A program made the translations under genes and the position numbers. A DNA stretch of 11,319 nucleotides. Origin: an uncultured Collinsella sp. GTDB lineage: Bacteria; Actinomycetota; Coriobacteriia; Coriobacteriales; Coriobacteriaceae. How positions within the stretch are numbered: position 1 is the first letter of the stretch; each line of letters begins with the position of its first letter. The notes under the pieces are model-generated. The model was not told where the DNA came from. It searched no databases and saw nothing but the letters and a program-made list of their open reading frames with translations. The stretch spans positions 1-11,319 of the forward strand of contig URKT01000068.1 in NCBI GenBank assembly GCA_900548495.1. Reading direction: 5' to 3'. This document shows, piece by piece, positions 1-5,380 of this stretch.

Positions 1-115
1 GCAATCGCAAGAAGATGACGGGGCGGAATGTCAATCCTGGTCTAACAGAGCCAAAAATAAAGTCCCAAGCGCTAAAAGTGTTCGCCCGGTGGTAAACCCA
101 CACCTTAACCGACGC

Positions 116-133
116 TGCTAAATCGTTTTAGCA
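116..133 (+). other. Small perfect hairpin in the upstream gene-free region
   Basis: A 7-bp perfect stem (TGCTAAA / TTTAGCA) closes a TCGT loop. No U-run follows on either strand, so it is not a convincing intrinsic terminator. The rest of 1-150 holds nothing I can support as a gene. The stretch is visibly poorer in G+C than the rest of the window. A short open frame entering from the left edge is too short to call. Confidence 0.3.
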
Positions 134-152
134 AGAGCCAGATCAACCGCGT

Positions 153-282
153 TTTCGGAAGTGCGGGGAAAAATTGCTTACCCCCGAGCACAAGTCCTTT
201 TATTTCAACAAAACCCCTGATAAAGTTGGCTTAAATACCGCTTGTGCCTGACCTATTTGTCTTTTTCACCGCACTTCCGAAA
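153..282. repeat. Long-arm inverted repeat pair (153-173 and 262-282) upstream of the DUF559-like gene
   Basis: The 21-base arm at 153-173 (starting TTTCGGAAGTGCGG and ending in an A-run) recurs in reverse complement at 262-282, with 20 of 21 positions identical. The arms are 88 bases apart. A shorter inverted pair, GCACAAG (188-194) and CTTGTGC (241-247), is nested inside. The right arm ends 46 bases before the start of the gene at 329. Seen: the repeat. Inferred: a binding-site pair or a mobile/recombination element; a simple terminator is unlikely with so large a loop. The intervening AT-rich DNA probably also holds the promoter of the 329 gene, but I could not pick convincing -35/-10 hexamers. 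Confidence 0.75.
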
Positions 283-328
283 CGGATAGCTTTTCTAACC
301 CAAACAACGCTCAAACGATCGGATCGCT

Positions 329-1402
329 ATGTCATTTCTTGCCTGCGGACCCACGGCTTTTCAGTACTATCGCATCCCGCCCCAAATACTGGGACTCTAT
401 CCGGCAATCCTGCCGCCCGACCATGACCATCGCTTGGTGCATTACTCAAAACAACCGGTATTTAAAGACTTGCTCGGCACACCAGTTTGGAGATTCGTGA
501 GCGAAAGGAAACAGCGCGCGAACGGAAAGCTATTTCATAGCCGTCTGCTAACCCAAGAGCCGCCTCCTGGGTCGTTTAGACAGACTGAACATGGATTTGA
601 TGTCACTTCACCGGAGTTCACGCTGCTCAGCCTTGCCACGCAGGTCTCACGCAACCAGTTACTCATGGCATGCTACGAGATGTGCGGCTCCTTTGCAGTG
701 TTTAAGCCCTGCGAGCGAACGCAACAACAACTCGATGAAGCTATTTCGCTTAAGTTCATTCCGCCCAACTGCGGCTGGGAGCGAGTTAACGACACCAAGG
801 GCAATGACACCAACTTGTGGAAGCGCACGCCGCTTCTTACCGCAACGGATATCGCCGCGTTCGCCAAGCAAGCCGCAGGCCTGCGCGGCGTCAAACAACT
901 GCGCTGGGCGGCCGAGCACATGACGGGACAGGCCGCCTCGCCCTTCGAAGTACAGACCTCCATGCTTATCTCGCTCCCCCGCGACGAGGGCGGCCAGGGC
1001 ATCGAGATCGCCAACAACGTGCGCATCCCACTCAGCGACGCCGCGCGCTCACTGTATGACAAAACCTGCTGCTACGCCGATATCCTCATCGAGAGCAACA
1101 CCGACAGCATGGGCGTTATCTTGGAATGCCAAGGCCGCTCCGCCCACGATGGCGAAGCCGCAAGCCTCTCCGATGCAGCGCGCACCACTGCGCTCACCAG
1201 CATGGGCTATGACGTTATCCAGATAACCTATGATCAGATCAAGGACAAAAGGAGCTTTGGCAACCTAGCCAAACTCATCCATAAAAAGGCGGGGCTCCCC
1301 TACATCCCAAAGACCGATCAGGAACGCTCCACAGAAGATGCCCTGCGGCGGGAGCTGTTGGTCAATTGGGATGAACTGTTCACCGTCAAGCCGGCCGGCT
1401 AA
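329..1402 (+). CDS. Hypothetical protein with a C-terminal DUF559 / PD-(D/E)xK nuclease-like domain
   Basis: This 357-residue protein has no function I can assign with confidence. Residues 250-325 follow the pattern of Vsr/DUF559-type nuclease-fold domains: Y-A-D251-I-L-I-E, then L-E266-C-Q268-G, a histidine at 273, and then a helix plus a 'GYDVIQITYDQI' strand. D251-x14-E266-x-Q268 fits a PD-(D/E)xK core in which the usual Lys is Gln; in many DUF559 proteins this segment reads E-Y-D-G. The first 40 residues contain AFQYYRIPP, which recalls the N-termini of actinobacterial AbiEi/DUF559 relatives. The middle is unrecognised. A stop in the same frame at 296-298 leaves ATG 329 as the only sensible start, although there is hardly any ribosome binding site before it. 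The 5' half uses more A/T-ending codons than the 3' half. No partner gene lies beside it, so a toxin-antitoxin or restriction role is speculation. Confidence 0.75.
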   Translation: MSFLACGPTAFQYYRIPPQILGLYPAILPPDHDHRLVHYSKQPVFKDLLGTPVWRFVSERKQRANGKLFHSRLLTQEPPPGSFRQTEHGFDVTSPEFTLLSLATQVSRNQLLMACYEMCGSFAVFKPCERTQQQLDEAISLKFIPPNCGWERVNDTKGNDTNLWKRTPLLTATDIAAFAKQAAGLRGVKQLRWAAEHMTGQAASPFEVQTSMLISLPRDEGGQGIEIANNVRIPLSDAARSLYDKTCCYADILIESNTDSMGVILECQGRSAHDGEAASLSDAARTTALTSMGYDVIQITYDQIKDKRSFGNLAKLIHKKAGLPYIPKTDQERSTEDALRRELLVNWDELFTVKPAG

Positions 1403-2247
1403 CAGCTAGCGATCAGGGGCAGAGCGGGCACACCGGGTGATGCGACGCGGGCGGCAAATCCCGCCTCAGTTAGCTCGACGACCTCGGTAAACGTTGCATC
1501 GAAAAACTCCTCGGTTAGCAAGCGATACGGCGGATGATCGGGCTCGCCGGGGTTTTCGCGTACAATCTCGTGCATAACGCCGATGGTCTTGAGCACATAC
1601 TCCTTATGGATGGGATACTGACCAAAACGCGTCGCCGCAGTATAGAGGCGATCGGTCGCGCGCGGAATCGAAACAATGCCGAGCGTCTTGCCAAACCAGT
1701 CAAAGTCGCCTTGCTTTTTAATGCGGAATTCCTCGCACGGCTTGCCGCCGTGCGCCTCCAGGTACTGGTTCACGCGGGTGTTCCACACGGTATCGGCCAC
1801 AAGGTGAGACCAAACGCCCAGCGTCAGATCGAGCAGCGACTGCGCCACGTCATCGGGCGCGAGCGAAAGCTCGCTAGCACCGGGACCGACAACCGGCTCG
1901 GCGTCCTTGTAACGTTGGGGATAATGCACCCGATTGAGTCGCTCGCGTTCCTCGACAATCGAGGTGGCCTCAGCAGGTTCGCCCGCGGGTGCGCCGTTAA
2001 GCAACGGCGCCACATAGGTATCCCAGAACTCGTGCTCGCGCGGCTTAGGGATAGGCTCGGGCTTTGCAAAGTGCGTAATGCGGTACGGGATGGGATCGGC
2101 GATACCAGGGACCATATAGCCCACGAAGATATCCGGAACCACGCAGCCAAACAAAAAGGCATTGCGGTCGCGCACGCTCTTGGCAAGCGCACCGGTGCGC
2201 TCCAGCAAACGCTCCGTCTGAGCGATATGAATGTTCCAGCTTGGCAT
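1399..2247 (-). CDS. Zinc-dependent phospholipase C-like protein
   Basis: The 282-residue protein resembles the zinc-dependent phospholipase C family (PF00882). Visible family features are the N-terminal P-S-W4-N-I-H7, the block N-A-F-L-F-G-C-V-V-P-D39-I-F, R-I-T-H59-F, and W-S-H148-L-V-A-D152-T. These supply the Trp/His/Asp residues expected to hold the zinc cluster. There is no signal peptide, so unlike the secreted bacillary enzyme it should stay in the cytoplasm. Substrate and activity are unknown; it may be a lipase-like or nuclease-like hydrolase. I start it at ATG 2247 rather than ATG 2259. GGGGGTG precedes 2247 at a good distance, and the extended -10 at 2274-2282 would place the transcript start only a few bases before 2259. 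Its TAG stop overlaps the TAA of the convergent gene ending at 1402. Confidence 0.82.
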   Translation of the reverse strand: MPSWNIHIAQTERLLERTGALAKSVRDRNAFLFGCVVPDIFVGYMVPGIADPIPYRITHFAKPEPIPKPREHEFWDTYVAPLLNGAPAGEPAEATSIVEERERLNRVHYPQRYKDAEPVVGPGASELSLAPDDVAQSLLDLTLGVWSHLVADTVWNTRVNQYLEAHGGKPCEEFRIKKQGDFDWFGKTLGIVSIPRATDRLYTAATRFGQYPIHKEYVLKTIGVMHEIVRENPGEPDHPPYRLLTEEFFDATFTEVVELTEAGFAARVASPGVPALPLIASC

Positions 2248-2273
2248 AGCCACCCCCATAAAAAACCTGGATA

Positions 2274-2282
2274 ACTATACCA
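2274..2282 (-). promoter_or_regulatory. Extended -10 promoter of the phospholipase-like gene
   Basis: On the minus strand this reads TGGTATAGT, a TGn-TATAGT extended -10 element. No good -35 lies 17 bases upstream, which is usual for extended -10 promoters. Transcription would begin near 2267, leaving a leader of about 20 bases with a G-rich ribosome binding site before ATG 2247. Confidence 0.5.
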
Positions 2283-2289
2283 TCACGGC

Positions 2290-2307
2290 AAAGCCGCGCG
2301 GGCGGCT
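2290..2307 (-). terminator. Weak terminator hairpin after cbiO
   Basis: On the minus strand, AGCCGC and GCGGCT pair around a CCGC loop and are followed by only three T. It lies just past the cbiO stop (2328-2330) and immediately upstream of the next gene's promoter, so it is the natural end of the transporter operon. The short T-run makes termination likely incomplete. Confidence 0.4.
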
Positions 2308-2327
2308 ACGCACGCTCTACGCAGCAA

Positions 2328-3098
2328 CTATTCCGCAGCGCCGCTCTCGGTTCCATACGATGACACCGGTGCCGCGACCACGTGATGATATCGATCGATA
2401 TAGATGGCGCGGGCACCCAGGCGTCGTACCAAATCCTGATGGTGTGTGCTCATCAAGACCGTCTTACCGGCAGCAACATAGGCCAGTAGAAAGTTGACCA
2501 CGATGTCGCAAGAGTCCTCGTCAAGTCCGTTGGTAGGCTCGTCGAGCACCAGGATATCGGGGTTCATAGACACGACGGCCGCCAGCGCCACGCGCTTCTT
2601 TTGCCCGCCCGAAAGCTGATAGGGCGAGGCATCGGCCAGATCGGCAACCTGAAACAGCTCCATGGCATCGCGGACGCGGCGCTCGAGCTCGTCTACCGGA
2701 AGTCCCATCTGGGCCGGGCCAAACGCGACCTCCTCGCCGACCGTGGCGCAAAAGAGCTGCGCATCGGCATTCTGGAACACAAAACCCACGCGCTGATGGA
2801 ACCGCTGAGCCGTCGCAGAATCCTTGAGATATGCCGCTTCGACCGCATGCCCGTCAAACAGATACGTGCCCGCGCCCGCAAGCTCAAGGCCGTTGATAAG
2901 GCGCATGATCGTCGTCTTGCCGCAGCCGTTGGGACCTAGCAGGGCAACGAGCTCCCCACGGTTCACCTGCAACGAAACGCCATCGACCACCGTATGGCCC
3001 GCATAGGAAAACACCACGTCGCGAAACTCGATGAGCGGCGTGACCTCGGCGCCGGCAGCACCGCTCGCACCCATCGCGTCATTCGTATCGTTTGCCAA
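2328..3098 (-). CDS. cbiO: ECF-type nickel/cobalt transporter ATPase (CbiO/NikO)
   Basis: This is the ATP-binding subunit of the importer encoded by the two genes upstream. It hydrolyses ATP on the inner face of the membrane to drive metal uptake. All ABC ATPase landmarks are present in 256 residues: Walker A GPNGCGKT (55-62), Q-loop Gln109 in FQNADAQLF, signature LSGGQ (162-166), Walker B ending in D186-E187, D-loop to D193, and switch His219. The FQN-x-x-x-QLF stretch is typical of ECF ATPases. The start at 3098 is a TTG codon preceded by AGGGAAGGG. The first ATG inside (codon 9) has no ribosome binding site, so TTG is preferred. It follows cbiQ after 44 bases and is the last gene of the operon. 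The first 20 residues are a low-complexity Ala/Gly/Asp extension. Confidence 0.93.
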   Translation of the reverse strand: MANDTNDAMGASGAAGAEVTPLIEFRDVVFSYAGHTVVDGVSLQVNRGELVALLGPNGCGKTTIMRLINGLELAGAGTYLFDGHAVEAAYLKDSATAQRFHQRVGFVFQNADAQLFCATVGEEVAFGPAQMGLPVDELERRVRDAMELFQVADLADASPYQLSGGQKKRVALAAVVSMNPDILVLDEPTNGLDEDSCDIVVNFLLAYVAAGKTVLMSTHHQDLVRRLGARAIYIDRYHHVVAAPVSSYGTESGAAE

Positions 3099-3142
3099 AA
3101 CGTCGCCCTTCCCTACTCACATCGACGGTTCGACCGCCCGCG

Positions 3143-3979
3143 CTACAGCACCGCGCACAACACGGCGAGCAACGCCACAGCGGCCGCGTAAACGGCATCG
3201 CGCCAGCCAAAGCCGCTCCGCGCGGGGGCCGGGTACGTACCGGCAAAGCCGCGGCAGAGCATGGCCTCGTCCATCGCGCGGCTGCATTCCATCGCCTTGA
3301 TAAACGTCATGCCCATGATACCCGCCACCGAGTCGGTGCGCGAAAACCCCGCAGGCGCGCGACCGACGCTGCACAGCATGACCGATTCGCACAGATCGTG
3401 CGCCGTGCGTCCCAGCACCTCGATATGCTTGAGTGCCATATCAAACGTAAAGATAACCTCGTCGGGCAGGTGCAGCATTTTGAGCGCCGCCGACATGCGG
3501 CTCCAGGTGAGCGTCCACGAAACGCCCAGCACCAGTGACACATTAATAAACGTCTTGAGCGCGATCTTGAGCATGGCGCCCGTGGCAGACGCGCCCAGCA
3601 GCAGGGCAGGTAGCGCCAGAACCACGGCAAACCCCGCGGCAGCCAACGCCGGCACAAAAGTCGCCCGCAGCCCGCGCACCGGGCGCACCGCGACCAGCAC
3701 CAACGCGATAGCCGCCATCAACATGAGGTACAGCGGGTTCTGCGTCAGACACACGCACAGGACGCAGACGAACATCCCCACCAGGCGCACCGGAGCCGAA
3801 ACGCAAGAAAGGGCGCGGTCGACCATCGACCCGCCCTCGTGCGCGCCTCCACCCAGGCGAACCCGCTCAAGCAGGCTCGCCAGGTGCAGGACGTTCTTTT
3901 GCATCACACGATGCCGAGCCCCCGCGGGCTCGTATCGCTCCTCGACCGCAAGCCAGCTAGGCAGCTCGACCATCTGCAT
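3143..3979 (-). CDS. cbiQ: ECF transporter transmembrane coupling protein (CbiQ/NikQ)
   Basis: The 278-residue membrane protein is the T-component that links the substrate-binding CbiM to the ATPase. Hydrophobic segments lie at roughly 60-100, 108-130, 135-155 and the extreme C-terminus (DAVYAAAVALLAVLCAVL). The cytoplasmic helical region S-R-M-S-A-A-L-K-M-L-H-L-P-D-E matches the family's conserved coupling region. A second coupling motif reads C-R243-G, where A-R-G is usual. The first 50 residues are soluble and amphipathic. The ATG lies 4 bases after the cbiM stop, with AAGGA inside the end of cbiM as its ribosome binding site, so the two are translationally coupled. Position between cbiM and cbiO supports the call beyond the sequence itself. 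Confidence 0.88.
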   Translation of the reverse strand: MQMVELPSWLAVEERYEPAGARHRVMQKNVLHLASLLERVRLGGGAHEGGSMVDRALSCVSAPVRLVGMFVCVLCVCLTQNPLYLMLMAAIALVLVAVRPVRGLRATFVPALAAAGFAVVLALPALLLGASATGAMLKIALKTFINVSLVLGVSWTLTWSRMSAALKMLHLPDEVIFTFDMALKHIEVLGRTAHDLCESVMLCSVGRAPAGFSRTDSVAGIMGMTFIKAMECSRAMDEAMLCRGFAGTYPAPARSGFGWRDAVYAAAVALLAVLCAVL

Positions 3980-3983
3980 GCGC

Positions 3984-5042
3984 TCAGTTTTCCTTAACCG
4001 TCAGCGAGATCAGACGGAATGCGATGGTGAGCACCGCCACGCCAATCACACCGGAAAGGATATACATGGCAGCCTGGCCGGCAAAGCCAAGGCTTTGCTC
4101 CTCGGAATAGGCCTGCAGATAATCGCCCGTGGGCAGGGCATCCGCAAAGGTCGGGGTATCGAGGCCGACCGAAGCCTGCAGGCTATCGTCGCCGGCTTCC
4201 TGGACGGCGGTCGCGGCGCCCTCGGCGTCCCACTCACCCCAGGCGTCACCCGTGGCCAGCAGGCCCAGCGGCGTGGCTACGACAAGCACGGCAACCAGGA
4301 TGAGTGTGGGGACCAGCGAGATCTTCTTGGCAGCAGCGCCCTCGGCGGCAAGCTGACCATCGGCGGCCTCGGGGCCGACGATAATGCTCGGCGCCGTCTT
4401 CTTAATGAAACCGTAGATGGCGGCCGTCGCCACGCCCTCGACCACACCGGCAACCAGCATATGCGGGACCAACATGGCCGGAATGGCCACGGACAGCGGG
4501 AAGGGGCAGTACAGCGGGGCGCCCGAAGCGTTGGTGAAGAGCATCGGTTGAATACCGAACTCGATCGCCGCGCAGAGGGCCGCTACGCACAGACCGACCC
4601 AACCGCTCACGATGGCAGAAACCGAGGTGCCCCAGCTCTTGTCGTGCAGACGGCTGTTGAGCGCACGGAACACGATAGCAGCGACAAACGGCAGCACAAA
4701 GGCCATGTTAAAGCAGTTGGCGCCAAACGACAGAACGCCGCCGTCGCCAAATAGCAGCGCCTGCAGCGCCAGCGCGACCGAGACAGCGATAGCCGCGGCC
4801 TCGGGGCCCAGCAGCAGCGCGATGAGCGCGCCACCGACGGCGTGACCCGTGGTGCCGCCAGGTAGCGGCACGTTGAACATCATGAGCAGGAAGGAGAACG
4901 CAGCGCAGATGCCCAGGAAAGCCATGTGCTCGCGATCGAGCGTGGCGCGCACCTTTTTGATGCAATGAACCCAAACGGGCACCATCGCCACCGCCATAAC
5001 GGCATCGGTCTGCGGGGACAGATAATTATCGGGAATATGCAT
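3984..5042 (-). CDS. cbiM: Nickel/cobalt ECF substrate-binding membrane protein CbiM with fused CbiN-like tail
   Basis: This is the metal-specific subunit of the importer. The protein begins Met1-His2-Ile-Pro-Asp. In structurally studied NikM, the N-terminal Met1, His2 and a later histidine hold the metal. Here His67 (T-T-G-H67-A-V-G-G) falls at that position, which fixes the start at ATG 5042. The longer frame from a TTG at 5054 would bury the metal site behind four residues, and AGAGGG is well placed for 5042. Residues 1-230 are the multi-helix CbiM core. From about 246, a helix ending in P-L-G-L-L-A-T-G-D-A-W-G-E-W, an extracellular acidic loop and a last helix (about 325-345) form the CbiN/PDGLE-type tail, so no separate cbiN gene is needed. 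Length is 352. Nickel is favoured over cobalt by the operator upstream; sequence alone cannot separate the two. Confidence 0.92.
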   Translation of the reverse strand: MHIPDNYLSPQTDAVMAVAMVPVWVHCIKKVRATLDREHMAFLGICAAFSFLLMMFNVPLPGGTTGHAVGGALIALLLGPEAAAIAVSVALALQALLFGDGGVLSFGANCFNMAFVLPFVAAIVFRALNSRLHDKSWGTSVSAIVSGWVGLCVAALCAAIEFGIQPMLFTNASGAPLYCPFPLSVAIPAMLVPHMLVAGVVEGVATAAIYGFIKKTAPSIIVGPEAADGQLAAEGAAAKKISLVPTLILVAVLVVATPLGLLATGDAWGEWDAEGAATAVQEAGDDSLQASVGLDTPTFADALPTGDYLQAYSEEQSLGFAGQAAMYILSGVIGVAVLTIAFRLISLTVKEN

Positions 5043-5066
5043 GAGCCCTCTCAATCAGAACGTTGC

Positions 5067-5094
5067 GTGTTACGTTTCCAACAATCCGTAACAC
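5067..5094 (-). promoter_or_regulatory. NikR-like operator upstream of cbiM
   Basis: A perfect dyad GTGTTAC-N14-GTAACAC; the palindrome extends one further base inward on each side (GTGTTACG / CGTAACAC). As I recall it, GTGTTAC-N13/14-GTAACAC is the consensus proposed by comparative genomics for NikR, the nickel-responsive repressor, in some bacteria and archaea. The site lies 25 bases before the cbiM start and covers the expected transcription start of the promoter at 5104-5132, so a bound protein would block transcription. No nikR gene is in the window. Confidence 0.65.
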
Positions 5095-5103
5095 CGACTC
5101 TGC

Positions 5104-5132
5104 ATACTAACAAAAAGGCGCACCGCCCACAA
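5104..5132 (-). promoter_or_regulatory. Candidate promoter of the cbiMQO operon
   Basis: On the minus strand TTGTGG (5132-5127) and TAGTAT (5109-5104) are separated by exactly 17 bases, a modest sigma-70-type match. The predicted start near 5097 lies at the edge of the GTGTTAC dyad. The leader of about 55 bases is too short for a cobalamin or NiCo riboswitch. Confidence 0.45.
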
Positions 5133-5234
5133 CGCAGCACGCCCTTGCAATACGTACGTTATTAACCCAGGTCCACGCACCGTCCAATAAAGGCCCATGC
5201 ACTCCCAACTTTCCGGTCACCCGGAAGAGGGTGC

Positions 5235-5380
5235 GGTCCGCTCGCAACAAGGTTAACGCAGGAACCCGCCCCCGAGAGGGGTTTTCTAAGGCAACATCCC
5301 ACAGCCGCGAAGCGGCGAGGACGTTGCCGTGAAAACCCCGCAGGGGGCGGGTTCCGAACGGCAAAGATTACGAGCGGACC
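5235..5380. repeat. Large palindromic element between cbiM and pheT
   Basis: The core is a 95-base imperfect hairpin. The outer arms are 5261-5286 and 5331-5355, which share GGAACCCGCCCCC and GGGGTTTTC with a small mismatch between them. Inside lie GGCAAC (5290-5295) / GTTGCC (5323-5328), and at the tip GCCGC-GAA-GCGGC (5304-5316). Outside the core, GGTCCGCTCG (5235-5244) and its reverse complement (5371-5380) lie almost symmetrically, with 16- and 15-base spacers. The right-hand copy is inside the last codons of pheT. Looks like a dispersed palindromic repeat, though no second copy is in the window. The rest of 5133-5234 holds only a 6-bp hairpin, TTCCGG-TCAC-CCGGAA (5211-5226). Confidence 0.75.
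5331..5345 (-). terminator. Terminator hairpin after pheT
   Basis: Twenty-two bases past the pheT stop, the minus strand reads CCCC-TGC-GGGG-TTTTC, a compact G+C hairpin with a short T-run. The matching arm of the palindrome (5271-5286) forms CCCC-GAGA-GGGG-TTTTC on the plus strand, so the element could stop transcription from both sides. The T-runs are short; efficiency is uncertain. Confidence 0.5.

Noticed and set aside
3..95. Open frame from the left edge ending in a lysine/proline-rich peptide and a TAA
   Set aside because: Only about 30 codons are visible, a second frame is open as long, and codon use favours neither; it could be the tail of an upstream gene but cannot be supported.
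244..426. 60-residue GTG-start frame upstream of and overlapping the 329 gene
   Set aside because: No ribosome binding site, runs through the right arm of the inverted repeat and overlaps a better gene in another frame.
3261..4754. Long plus-strand frame of 497 codons
   Set aside because: Antisense shadow of cbiQ and cbiM in high-G+C DNA; Arg/Thr/Ser-rich, low-complexity, and with no domain.
5043..5160. Cobalamin or NiCo riboswitch before cbiM
   Set aside because: The leader is only about 55 bases from the candidate start and shows none of the conserved boxes; the dyad is better read as a protein-binding site.
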